From: Aegilops tauschii subsp. strangulata
Lineage: Eukaryota; Streptophyta; Magnoliopsida; Poales; Poaceae
Assembly (NCBI RefSeq): GCF_002575655.3
Contig: NC_053036.3
Coordinates: 195,332,788 to 195,396,787, forward strand
Direction: 5' to 3'
DNA length: 64,000 nucleotides
The position numbers and the translations under genes are program-made. Below, one piece after another: positions 9,748-20,076 of this stretch. The notes under the pieces were generated by a model that was not told where the DNA came from, made no database searches, and saw nothing but the letters and a program-made list of their open reading frames with translations. Each line of letters opens with the position of its first letter. The stretch's first letter is position 1.

Positions 9748-12448
9748 GTGCACCACATAACCCAACACGCTCGATCCCATTTGGCCGGACACACTTTCCT
9801 GGGTCATGCCCGGCCTCTTAAGATCAACGCGTCGCAGCCCCACCTAAGCACAACAGAGCGGTCAGCACGCCGGTCTAACCCTATGCGCGCAGGGGTCTGG
9901 GCCCATCGCCCTATGCACACCTGCACGTTGCGTACGCGGCCGGAAGCAGACCTAGCCTAGTGGCGTTCCAGTCCAATCCGGCGCGCGCCACTCAGTCGCT
10001 GACGTCAAGAAGGCTTCGGCTGATACCACGACGCCGGGATACCCATAACTACTCCCGCGTAGATGGTTAGTGCGTATAGACCAAATGGCCAGACTCAGAT
10101 CAAATACCAAGATCTCGTTAAGCGTGTTAAGTATCCGCGAACGCCGACCAGGGCCAGGCCCACCTCTCACCTAGGCGGTCTCAACCTGCCCTGTCGCTCC
10201 GCCACAAAGATCCACTTGCGGGTACTCCTACGAGCCGACCCGACTTTAGTCATCACATGTGTCATGTATATGGTATATAAGTATATGCCCGTGTTCACCG
10301 CCCAGGTGATCACAGCCCGATAGTATAGCACAGCAGACGGACAAGAATGTAGGGCCACTGATGGAAATCTAGCATCCTAGACTAAGCAGTAGGATAGCAG
10401 GTAAGGGGAACAACTGTAGCAACAATGACAGGCTATGCAACAGAATAGGATTAATCGAAAGCAGTAACATGCTACACTACTCTAATGCAAGTAGTAGAGA
10501 GTAGAGTAGGCGATATCTGGTGATCAAGGGGGGGGCTTGCCTGGTTGCTCTGGCAAGTAGGAGGGGTCGTCGACTCCGTAGTCGAACTGGGCAGCAGCAG
10601 TGTCGGTCTCGTAGTCTACCGGAGAGAAGGGGGGAAGAAACAGTAAATACCATGCAAACATAAGCATGACGATGCGTGACATGACAATGAGCGGTGCTAG
10701 GGGTGCCCTAACGCGACAGTAGGTGTTACCGGGGAAGGGGGGGAACATCCGGGAGGTATTCCCGATGTTTCGCGTTTTCGGACAGACGGACCGGAGGGGG
10801 AAAGTTGCTAGTTCGATAGGTTAGGGAGGTGTGGTGGATGAACGGACTGCGTATTCGGATTCGCCTCGTCGTTCTGAGCAACTTTCATATAGAAAACATT
10901 TTCATCCGAGTTACGGTTTAAAAGATATGAATTTTCAAAGTTTATTTGAATTTCTGGAATTATTTAATTAACAGAAAAAGGGATATGACGTCAGCATGAC
11001 GTAGGAGTGACGTCAGCGGTCAACAGTCCGGGTTGACCGGTCAAACTGACAAGGGGGACCCACCTGTCATAGACAGTGGGTTAACAGAGGATTAAACTAA
11101 TTAATTTTTAGTTAATTAACTACTGGGCCCACCTGTCAGTGAGAGATTAATTAAAATAATTATTTTTATTTATAAAACATTTTCTTTTTAATTTTCTTTT
11201 TTTGTTTTTGCGGCGGGGCCCGCATGTCAGTGACTGGGCCTGCCCAGTCAGCAGTTGACTGGGTCAACCCAGTCAACTGAGCCCGTGGGGGCCACTGGCA
11301 GTGACCCAGGGGTGGCCCCAGGTGTGCCACGTCGGCGGCCGGCGCCGGCGCAACTCCGGCGACCAAAACCGCGGCGGTCCCTCGCCGGAGTTGGCCGGAT
11401 TCGCGCTACGGGGCTCGGGGAGGAACGGGGCTAGGCCCATTCGAAAGAGCTCGCAGCGCCGCATCCAGGGGTGGCCAGGGTTTCGCCGGACTCGGCCGGA
11501 ATCGGCGCCGGCGAGCGGCGGAGGCGGCGGCCCGCACGGGTGCTCGACGGGGACATGGCTACGGCGGGCTATCGGAAAAGCGGAGGGGCTGGGGAGCTTC
11601 TACGTGCGGTGGGGAGCGCTGTGGGCTTGAGCCCGTGACCATTTGGTCACCGGAGACACGCCGGCGGCGAGCTCCGCGGCGTGGCGTTCGGGCGCGCGCG
11701 GGGAAGCAGCTACGGAGCGCGAGCGAGCTAGCGGAGAGGGGGAGGAGGTAGAGGAGCTCACCGCGCGGCACAAGAAAGGCCCGTGGGTGCTTAGGAGCAG
11801 CAGGTCGTCGCCGGGGAAGAAAGGGGGGTCGCCGGCGTCCGAGGTTGAAGGCGAGCTCGGGGAGGCGGTTGCAGTGGCTCCGAGCCTCGAAGGAGAGGCG
11901 GAGGGGGTGTAGTCGAGGGCGGCGACGTCGTACGACACGGCGGGGTGGCGAGTGGGGCACGGTGGCCGCGTGAACGACGGGAACAGCGGCGAGCGCGTCG
12001 GGCGTGGGGAAGAGGGGAGCGGTGCGGATCCGGGGGAGGGAAGAGGAAGGCGCGGGGGCCGAGAGGGACAGCGGTGTGAGTGGGAGAGAGGCCCGAGGGA
12101 GCGGGGCCGCTGGCGCCCTTATCCTCTCGCGGGGTTCACCGCCGGCGAGGGGGTTTGGCGGCGACGCGCCCTGTTCCGACCCGGTCGGGGGAACAGGAAG
12201 GGGACGCGGGGGGGGGGGGGGGGGAAGGTGGGCTGGGCCGGGGCGCGGCTGCGGGTGGCGGCCCAGCTTGGGCCGGGGGATAAGGTGAGAGGGGGAGCGC
12301 GGGGTGGGCCGGCCGGCTGGGCCTGGGGTGGCCCAGTTGGGCCAGGTCCAGTGGGGGGGGGGGCCTTCGCTTTTTTCTTTGTTTTCTGTTTTGTTTTGCA
12401 TTTGTTTATTTTCTTTTCTGTTTTATTTCATTTAAAAGTATTTAGGTA

Positions 12449-12458
12449 TTTTATAAAA
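12449..12458 (-). promoter_or_regulatory. Candidate TATA box of element A 5' LTR
   Basis: TTTTATAAAA lies upstream (native sense) of the GC-rich leader, where a promoter is expected. It is the only clear TATA-like sequence there; the start site is not defined. Confidence 0.4.
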
Positions 12459-12802
12459 AGGAGTTTTCTCCACCATAATTGCCAGTGTATTATTTAGCAT
12501 CCACTGGACATTTTTGTTTGAATTTTTGAAAACTTTTATTTTCCACTTTAATTATATTTGAAGTTTGAACTAGGAGTTTGAAAAGGAAGGTGATCCAAAT
12601 GTGATCAAGCCCTGTTTAGCACATGATTAGCTTAATCACAGGGGGTTACTGTAGCATGATTCTCAGGGTGTTACAATACTACATAGATATATGTTTGTTT
12701 CATGCTGTTATCCTGTCCACCTTACTACTGAACTGGTTTACCAAAATGAGTTTCATATACTACATTGTAAACCTGCGATGTGTTTGTTTGTTTCTCTTTC
12801 AG

Positions 12803-13240
12803 AACGCGGATAAAATATTGGAGAAGAGTACCCTGTTATGCAATGGTAAAGGAAGTAATGTAGATAAGGTTCAAGATAGTGAGACATCCCTGTTGGTCTC
12901 CAAGAAAGCTGATAAAAACTATATTGAAGACACTGAGACAACCCCAAAGTCCTGTCTTGATGTAGTGTTCGAGTTACTGGCTACCACTGCTGGCACCAGC
13001 TCTTCGAACTCGTTGCCTGAATCAGTTCGGCTTCTTGAGTCTCAACTTCAAGTTGAAAGACATCGATCAGATGTTATGCGACAGGAAGCCGAAGGACTGA
13101 GGAAGTCCCTGTAGAATTCAGATGCATACTTTCTGGTGCAACAGCAAGCGCTAGAGGACTTAAGCGCCAAACAAGAGAAAGTTAATAAGCTTGCTAAGCA
13201 TCTTGCCAGGATTATGCGTACCCAGGATATTGTTTCTTGA
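12803..13240 (+). pseudogene. Last coding exon of a CACTA-encoded protein, one in-frame stop
   Basis: An acceptor (TTTCTCTTTCAG, AG at 12801-12802) opens an exon whose frame runs to a TGA at 13240, broken only by a TAG at 13112-13114. Downstream of the TAG the frame continues as plausible coiled-coil protein (Gln, Leu, Glu, Lys rich), so the TAG is a mutation, most simply from CAG. The rest of the exon is Ser/Glu/Leu rich with helical heptads near its end. It resembles the second, non-transposase protein of CACTA elements (TnpA-like, binds subterminal repeats), but that is inference. It is not a host gene: it sits inside the CACTA termini, beside the repeat block. The upstream exons are separated from it by element A and lie outside the window. 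Confidence 0.6.
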
Positions 13241-13376
13241 GATCTTCTGAAGTGGTTTCAGTTCTGGACTTGTTTTGCTGCGGCGTTTATATGCTGCTGT
13301 GTTCCCTATATTTGCACTGGTGGCGAACTTTGATGCCCAGTGGATGTAATATGTGTAATAGCCGTGACAGCCTAGT

Positions 13377-13431
13377 GTAAGTTGCTTGCTTATTTAGTTC
13401 CTTGTTGTCTTGTTTATTTGTTTGCTTGCAG
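13377..13431 (+). other. Probable intron in the 3' untranslated region of the CACTA gene
   Basis: The donor GTAAGT at 13377 and an acceptor TTTGCTTGCAG ending at 13431 bound a T-rich 55-bp stretch after the stop codon. It is short for a plant intron, so confidence is moderate. Confidence 0.4.
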
Positions 13432-13527
13432 TCAGTGCAGTTCTTTTTCTGCGGTTTGCTAGTGGCTGCAATAACCTATTTTTTAAAACTAGGCCACAAT
13501 AACCATGGGCTAATATTTACTGTAGTG

Positions 13528-13690
13528 ACACTGGGCCTCCTACGGGCCGTACAAACAGTGGGCCTTCTACGGGCCGTAGAAACAGTGGGCCTTCTACGGG
13601 CTGTAGAAACAGTGGGCCTTCTACGGGCCGTAGAAACAATGGGCCTTCTACGGGCCGTATCATCAATGGGCCTTATACGGGCCGTATGAT
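13528..13690. repeat. 27-bp tandem repeats with TACGGGCCGTA core (CACTA subterminal region)
   Basis: About five head-to-tail units of period 27, each with GGGCCTTCTACGGGCCGTAG followed by AAACAGT or a variant. The core TACGGGCCGTA is self-complementary. Copies differ at a few bases; the last units drift to ATACGGGCCGTAT. Confidence 0.9.
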
Positions 13691-14330
13691 CAATTGGCCA
13701 AACATGGGCCAAACAGACCGCATTCTGGCCGTAAACGGGCTAGAGTTGGAATCGTCCGTTCATGGGCCGACCATAACTGGCCATCGTTAATAGGCCGTAT
13801 TTGATGACGCTATGAAAACGGCCCAACGTATTAACGGACCACAAACGGGCCGACTGTAACCACGGGCTGAATTTGGCCCACAAGCGGAAAATGACAGTAA
13901 CGGGCCGTAAGTAAACGAATGCTGGAAAATAGCCCAAGAATAAATGGGCTCTGAGAAGGCCGAAAGATAACATGGGCTGGAAACGGCCCAACGGAATAAC
14001 GGGCCGTTAATGGGTATAAAGTGATACACTGTTCTTTACGGGCCAGTTTCACCACGGGTCGTTAATGGGTGTAAAGTGATACACTGTTCATTACGGGCCA
14101 TTTTCACCACGGGCCGTTAATAGGCCAAGAGTTACATAGGGCCTCATATGGGCCAAAAAGACGTCATGGGCCAGAAGTGAAAACAGGCTGGAATCATATT
14201 GGATGGCCCAGATGACGCTACTGGGCCTAATTCGAATAGGGCGTAATGGGCCTTGGGTTAGCGGGTTGTAAATGGGCTATATGCGAACAGGCCGTTAACA
14301 GGCTTTCCATGCGCCAGCCCGCCACCTTTT
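13690..14330. repeat. Dispersed GGCC/GGGCC motifs in the CACTA subterminal region
   Basis: After the tandem block, GGGCC or its complement continues at short, irregular spacing for about 640 bp in both orientations. This is the typical layout of CACTA subterminal repeats, which in En/Spm are bound by TnpA. Confidence 0.7.
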
Positions 14331-14385
14331 GACCAAGTCAAACTGGCCGGCCTTTTCACCGGAATGGGCCTCTGTTGGGCCGTGC

Positions 14386-14585
14386 CACGTGTCGACGTAT
14401 CATAGGCGCCTTCTATCCAATGAGTGGATGACATCTGTCCCAGCGATGAGCCGACACGTGTTTCCTCCGGCCAATGATGATTTTACACGTGGAAAATCCC
14501 CATTGGTCGGGGTTGTTAATGGGTTATCGGATCCAAAACCTGACCCGATAGCTTAACGGCGTTCCGTTATGGTGGATGCCACGTG
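14386..14585. promoter_or_regulatory. Cluster of four CACGTG G-boxes near the CACTA end
   Basis: CACGTG occurs at 14386, 14455, 14486 and 14580. Such hexamers are binding sites for bZIP/bHLH factors in plants; a role here is not shown. Confidence 0.5.
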
Positions 14586-14644
14586 TCGGTCACCCTTGAC
14601 AAAAGCACTTCTGTGACGTGCGATTTATCGTCATGGAAGTGGAC

Positions 14645-14811
14645 ACTTCCGTGATGATAATTTTGGTAATGTCATGGAACACTTCTACGACAGCACAGGT
14701 ATGACTATCTTGATTCTGTCATAAATTTGTCATGGATGTACATGCATGACAAAAAACGCGACCTACTGTGACAAACACGTATCATCACGGAAGTGTATTT
14801 TTTGTGTAGTG
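14645..14811. repeat. CACTA terminus with internal inverted repeats
   Basis: CACTTCCGTGATGAT occurs forward at about 14647 and inverted at about 14781-14795, close to the terminal CACTACAC on the minus strand at 14811. The other terminal inverted repeat is outside the window. Confidence 0.75.
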
Positions 14812-16349
14812 TCCAAGAGGAGATCGCTTAGCTCAACTTGGTCATAGTGGATGCTGGCCTCGCTAATATTTTGGAAGTTACACCCACACTTGAGATAGAG
14901 ATCCGCAAGGCCCAGCCAGCTGACACCGAGCTGCAAAGACGTGCCTAGGGTCAGATGGCAGAACAGACCCCAGATTTCTTCAAGGACAAATTCGGTACCC
15001 TCCGATTCCGTGGACGGATTTGTGTACCCAATCAACCGGATTTAAGGAAGAAAATTCTGTCAGAAGCACACGAATCCTCATATTCCATTCACCCGGGAGG
15101 TACGAAAATGTATGAGGACCTTAGACAAATATTCTGGTGGGATGGAATGAAGAAAGACATTGCCTATTTTGTAGCCTGTTGCGACATATGCAACAAGGTG
15201 AAGGCAGAGCATCAGAAGCCAGCCGGACTCCTCCAACCGCTGCCGGTTTCACAATGGAAATGGGATGACGTTTGTATGGATTTCATTACGGGATTGCCTA
15301 AGACTCGGCGAGACAATGATGCAATTTGGGTTATAGTGGACACCCTAACCAAGGTCGCTCACTTCATTCCAATCAGCACCAGATACAGGGCAGATCAACT
15401 TGCACAACTGTATGTATCCAGAATAGTCAGTCTGCATGGAGTACCCCGAACTATCACTTCCAACCGAGGTTCCCTGTTTACCTCCGTTTTTTGGTCACGC
15501 CTCCATCGAGCCTTGGGGACAACACTGAAATATAGTACTGCTTATCATCCTCAGACGGATGGACAGACAGAAAGGGTAAATCAAATACTCGAAGATATGT
15601 TGCGAGCCTGTGCTTTAGCCCAAGGACCCAAATGGGAAAACTATTTGCCATATGCCGAGTTTTCATATAACAACAGCTTCCAGACAAGTCTGAAAATGTC
15701 ACCATATGAAGCTCTGTAAGACCGTAAGTGCCGCACTCCTTTAAATTTGTTTCAAACTGGAGATAGCCATATGTTCGGAACAGATCTCATGATGGAAGCT
15801 GAGAAACAAGTTAAGGAAATCAGAGACAGATTGCAATTGGCCAAATCTCGACAGAAAAGTTATTACGATGCAAAGCACCGACAGATAAGTTTTGAACCCG
15901 GAGAGCACGTATACCTCCGAGTCACTCCTATGAAAGGAGTCAAGAGATTTCAGACTCGTGGAAAGTTGGCCCCCAGATTTATCAGTCCATTCCTAGTTAT
16001 GTCTCGAGTAGGTACTGTTGCGTATCAATTAGAACTACCCGCTGAGTTGGCAGACGTGCACAACGTGTTTCATGTTTCACAATTGAGACGATGCATATCC
16101 CCGCCTGAGAAAAGGACTGCTATGGCTGAGGTAGAGTTGGCCAATGATTTAACTTATGAAGAGAGACCGTTCAGAATTTTGGATCAGATGGAAAGGGTCA
16201 CTCGTAGTAAAGTAAGGAAATTTTACAAAGTTCAGTGGGAGCATCACACAGAGTCAGAATCAACTTGGGAGCGGGAAGAATTTCTACAGTCACACTATCT
16301 AGAGTGGTTTTCCCAAGCAACCGAATCTCGAGGACGAGATTCATTCTAA
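14812..16349 (+). pseudogene. Integrase-to-chromodomain portion of element C pol, inactivated
   Basis: A single reading frame spans the whole stretch with no frameshift but with stops: TAG at 14829 and 14946 and TAA at 15717-15719. It covers the zinc-binding HHCC region (about 15090-15200), the integrase core and a GPY/chromodomain-like C-terminus (about 15950-16330). The first catalytic Asp is present (about 15280), but the second lies in TSNRG where the family has SDRG, so Asp is replaced by Asn. The Glu in GQTERVN is present. With two lesions in the active region and no RT or gag visible, it cannot make an active enzyme. The nearest relatives in the window are the pol genes of A, F and G. 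Confidence 0.93.
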
Positions 16350-16350
16350 G

Positions 16351-16360
16351 TGGGGAGGTT
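16351..16360 (+). other. Polypurine tract of element C
   Basis: TGGGGAGGTT immediately precedes TGTGACAGCC, the start of the LTR. Confidence 0.85.
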
Positions 16361-17418
16361 TGTGACAGCCTGGTTTTTGCCCTCTCTCATTTGCTTGATT
16401 TTTATTTGGATTAAATTTAAAACTTGGAGTTTTTGAATCTTTTCATATGGACTTAAACACTTGGGTACTCTTGTCTTTCTCCCAAGTGCTCCATTTCCCT
16501 CTCTGATCATCATTCCCCTTCTGATCCATCCCAAAATAATCTTTGGAATAGAAAAATATTCATTTTCTCTCAAAAACCCTAGCTAGATCAGTATGCTCCA
16601 AAGCAACCCTAATTTTTATGGCCCAGAAAAATCTGAGATAATTCACAAATATTCTTTGAACCCTAGGGCACCTTCCTGAGCAAAAATATTTCATCACTTT
16701 TTGGAATATTTTTGCTACAGAAAATATTTTCTGTTCTGGACAGAAATGGTGGTTTCTACAGCAACTACCATTTTACTTGCTCCATTGTGCCTGGGTTTTC
16801 TTGTGCATTTTCACCTTAGTAACTCTTGGCTAACCTCCAAAGCACAGCCTCTAACTCCCAGCCATTTGACCTCAGTAACCTCTCAAAGTTACTGACCAGA
16901 AACTTACCTGGCGTGTAAAAACTTCTCTACCGCACCTGGATCCAAACCAAAGCATGGTAACATCTCAAACAACCACGAACAACACGCCAGACATGAAGTT
17001 TAGGCTTAGCTCGGCCTGATGTCATAGTCCACGCGGTGACCGCGTTCGTCCAGGGGTGCTGGCATGCGTGTCGACGCAGTCTGAGTGCCGTCGAGCGCTC
17101 TGTTTCGCGCGTGCTCGCTTCCCCGACTGCCGTAGCGCGCCAAACTTCGCCACCATCTTTGTCTCAACTCCCTTAACTCCCCTCTGGCCGTCGCCGACGC
17201 CGGAGCTCGCCGCAGCGAGCACGGGCACGGTCCGGCCAACCCAACAGTGCGGTCTGCACTGTGCTCGTCGCCTTCTCCTCGTTCCTGTGCTCGTCTCCGT
17301 CCGCCAACAGTTGCCGTGTGAGCTGCGTCGCCTTGTTCCCTCTCACTGACGCCGCTCGTCGCTGGGCGCCGTGGACAGGTGTCCACCGGCGGAGCCCGAA
17401 ACCCCCTCGCCGCTCGCC

Positions 17419-17425
17419 TATAAAT
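17419..17425 (+). promoter_or_regulatory. TATA box in element C LTR
   Basis: GCCTATAAATGGAGCC is a close match to the plant TATA consensus, at the start of the C-rich leader, in the element's sense direction. Confidence 0.65.
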
Positions 17426-19322
17426 GGAGCCACCCCCAGCCTCCTCGAGCACCATCCAGCACTCCCACACACCCCACAAGCGAGTAGGAAGCCGTAGCCC
17501 GGCCGGGTTGGCCTCGGGCCGCCGTCCCCGAGCTCGAGCTCACCGGCGATCCCCTCTAGTCGCCGCGGTAGCTCCAGCCCCTCCTAGGCCAGGGCGACCC
17601 TTCCAGGGCCACCGCCCCTCTCCGGTGAAGCCGTTCCACCCCTCTGGAGCCCGTGGAGTTGCCTCTGCTTGCCGTCTTCTTCATCTCCGGCGACCACCGT
17701 GTTCTGCCTCCGCTTGCGATGTTGATTCTAATGCCGTCCGACCGCCCCTAGCTATGCTACGGGTATGGGCAGGTGCGCCTCAACCCCCTCTTGCCATCCC
17801 TCCCTCTCGTTTTGGCCAAGGAGTCCTCGTCGCCGGCGAGAGCTCCGGCGGAGCTGCGACTCCCTCTGTTTTGTTCTCCCCCTCCTCCTAACCTGACTAG
17901 CGGGGCCCGCTAGTCAGCCACTCTGTACGCGCGTGAAGCGGTACGAGTGGTGGCGTCCCTGGGCTTTACGCCTTCGACATCACCCCCCCAGCCTGCTTAT
18001 TTTTATTCAAATTCATTTGAATTTATAGAACACTTCAAACAGCCATAACTCCTCAACCATAATTCCAAATGAATTGAATCTTTTTGCATCTTGTTCTTTG
18101 CAAAGAAATCTAGCAGCTCACGAAAGATGAGATTTTTCTGAGCTGTTTAGAATTTCTGGTGATTTTCAGAAGTGTTCTTGATATTTTCTTTTTGTGTTTA
18201 AAATTATTTTCAGAGGGTGAGGCTTGTCTTGAGGATCACCAGAACGCTTGTGAACCTCATCTACACTAAGGAAAGCCACAACAACATTTTAATGGTGTCA
18301 GTTCAATATTTATGATTTTCTTACTTGAATGAAATGATTAATCCATGTATTTAAATAACTAATGTGTTATTTATATTCTGTTAAGTGTTTGCTAGTTAAT
18401 ATGCTTGATTAAAGAATGTGGAAACTAGCTTAGTTGGTGAAGCAAAGCTAGGATCTATTTGTGGTGATGATAGAAATAAATTTATTATGCATGTTATTAA
18501 TTATTTAAAGTTATGTTCTTGCATAAATAAAATGATAAAAATTTGCTAGAAAATATTCTATTAAGTACTTGTTTAGTCATTTTACTTGACTTACAGAATG
18601 TTTGAACCTCACTTGGTTGGTAAAGAAATTAGGATTTGTGTGTGGTAAAATCTTTGTTATTCATATGAGAAATTAATCGGAGTTACGTTCTTGCTTGAGA
18701 AAATAATAAAACTTGCTGCAAAATATTTTGGTTAATATGTGAGTTATCTTGATCAGCAAAGTAATATGAGTTGTTGATGTTTATGCTTAGTGTGAATATG
18801 GATGACATCGGTCATTTTCGTTATTAAGTGATGCATGTGTAGTTTTGCATTTCATGGCATGCTATGACACCGGTCATTTTCATTTTAAGTTGAACCTGAA
18901 TATAACTCAACTTGAATATACCGTTGACTGGGTCATGGTGCCGCTGAATCGAGTTTTTCCCAGTGCAACCACATTTGCCTTTGTGGGAAGGCCTTGATTC
19001 GGTCCATTGACATTGCCTCTGGTCGGTGCCTCCAACTAGGGAAGGTTACGTCGTGCTTACCCTGGCCCGGTAAGCAGGCATAACCTTGTGTGCCCGTTGT
19101 TGAGATTATGGTACCGATTCCCCAAGTGGGATCGTTTTGGCCACGACGGTGGTCGGTGTGTCTTTGGTAGACACGGGGCCACCCAGGACTAGCCCGTTGG
19201 GGATTGAGTCAGAGTGGCCGAGAGAGTGTCATGGCAATGGAAGGGTTTCGTTGGAATGTCGTTGGTCCACCCGAATGGGAGTGCGAGGCCATGGGTTCCA
19301 TGGTGTGGGTACAGTGTGCTAC

Positions 19323-19350
19323 CTCTGCAGAGTGTATAATCTATCGATAG
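19323..19350 (+). repeat. Double-palindrome motif, element C LTR
   Basis: CTCTGCAGAG (19323-19332) and CTATCGATAG (19341-19350) are both perfect palindromes 8 bp apart, followed by GTCCATGGTCACGGAC, itself able to pair. The native order is the same as in the other families. It lies about 725-750 bp from the LTR end. Confidence 0.75.
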
Positions 19351-20076
19351 CCCAGTCCATGGTCACGGACACCTCGTAGTAGGTCCCACCATGAGTCAAC
19401 GTTTAATAAAATGTGCACACTAAGCTATGAAGTTTGCATTGTTGAGGATGGCAGAAAGGCCATCGAGATATTCGGGACTAGATATTGGTCATGGTTGTGA
19501 TCGCCGTAAGGATCACGAGTTACTCTTGTTAAGACCATGTTGGTGGCTTGTTTGTGATCCGAGAATGATCAGGGTGGGTAAGTTGTCCCGAGGGACGTTC
19601 GAGCATGATCACAGCATGTTTGACATATAGTGTTGCATTATTAATAATTGGTTAAGTATCATGATATTGTTTGCCATTATGATTATGCCTGTTGTGAGCT
19701 TGCAAGTGCATTCAATGTACTGACCTGGCGTGTCATGCCAGATTTCAGGAAAGTCTCATTGGAGAGGAGCGCTGCTCAAGTCTAGATCGTGTCCACATCG
19801 GTGTCCCTGTGATATGGAGCTTCCGCTACGACGTCATTCCGCTGCCACATAGTTGTTCTGATCGAGGCCCCTTTATGTTCACTAAATAATGTACATATTG
19901 TTCAACCGCACTGGGTGTGCCGCTTGGCCTCGACAGCTGTTGTAATATAAACTCTGTTCCGCTAGCATCAATAAAGCGGTTGTTTTCTGTACCAAGATGT
20001 TGTGTGTTGCCAGAAGACATGGTCTCTAGGCTGGCAATGCATGGTAAACCGGTCGCTTTGAGCCGGGGTGCCACAA

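Larger units (their letters stand above)
1..12675 (-). mobile_element. Element A: young Tekay-type (chromodomain) Gypsy LTR retrotransposon
   Basis: Two nearly identical LTRs (1-3068, cut by the window edge, and 8899-12675) flank an internal region with one long gag-pol frame and a separate ORF before gag, all on the minus strand. In native orientation the LTR reads TGTAACACCC...GGGCGTCACA; a tRNA-iMet primer site follows the right (5') LTR and a purine tract precedes the left (3') LTR. Over the 3.07 kb that can be compared, I count about 14 substitutions plus small indels (about 0.5 percent). At the commonly used grass rate of 1.3e-8 per site per year this is roughly 0.2 million years. The right flank begins ATACT, the expected 5-bp target duplication; its partner is outside the window. 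A sits inside an intron of CACTA element B. The assignment to the Tekay lineage rests on the RT, integrase and C-terminal chromodomain-like sequence. Confidence 0.93.
8899..12675 (-). repeat. 5' LTR of element A (3,777 bp, complete)
   Basis: In plus-strand coordinates it starts TGTGACGCCC and ends GGGTGTTACA. It has the same composition as the left copy: AT-rich U3 at the right, GC-rich leader at 11200-12370, mixed U5-like sequence toward 8899. Small open frames appear twice in the window only because the LTR is present twice. Confidence 0.95.
12676..14811 (+). mobile_element. Element B: 3' part of a Caspar-like CACTA DNA transposon
   Basis: The right end, read on the minus strand, begins CACTACACAAAAAATACAC, a CACTA-type terminus, followed by a long subterminal region that I recognise as a Triticeae CACTA (Caspar-type) end. 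The visible part holds the last coding exon of an element-encoded gene, a short 3' intron, a GGCC-rich repeat block and the terminus. The left part is beyond element A, which interrupts an intron. The next bases, TCC, would be the 3-bp target duplication; the partner is outside the window. B is inserted in the pol gene of element C. Confidence 0.85.
14812..20075 (+). mobile_element. Element C: 3' part of a decayed chromodomain Gypsy element
   Basis: The end of pol (RNase H/integrase junction onward), a purine tract and one full LTR (16361-20075) are visible. Everything upstream of integrase lies beyond the CACTA insertion, outside the window. The native orientation is plus. The flanking bases ACAAG after 20075 should be the target duplication. 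C is inserted into the antisense gene of element D. Confidence 0.9.
16361..20075 (+). repeat. 3' LTR of element C (3,715 bp)
   Basis: It starts TGTGACAGCC and ends GGGTGCCACA. It has the same plan as the other long LTRs: about 1 kb U3, TATA box, GC-rich leader (17000-17900), then AT-rich and mixed U5. The Arg/Pro/Ala-rich frames at 17000-17900 are composition artefacts. Confidence 0.88.

Noticed and set aside
11559..12401. Long Pro/Arg/Ser-rich open frame (280 codons, minus) and similar frames at 2346-2890, 11952-12497, 46661-47490, 54792-55606, 63231-63762
   Set aside because: They lie in GC-rich LTR leaders where stops are rare in every frame, overlap each other on both strands, change frame between the two LTRs, and show no domain.
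12803..13240. Possible host gene exon
   Set aside because: It lies within CACTA termini next to subterminal repeats and has the composition of a CACTA accessory protein.
13528..13690. CRISPR-like array
   Set aside because: Head-to-tail units with no unique spacers, in a plant CACTA transposon end.
16999..17900. Candidate genes on both strands of the GC-rich block in the element C LTR
   Set aside because: The block is an LTR leader next to a TATA box; the frames are Arg/Pro/Ala-rich on both strands and overlap.
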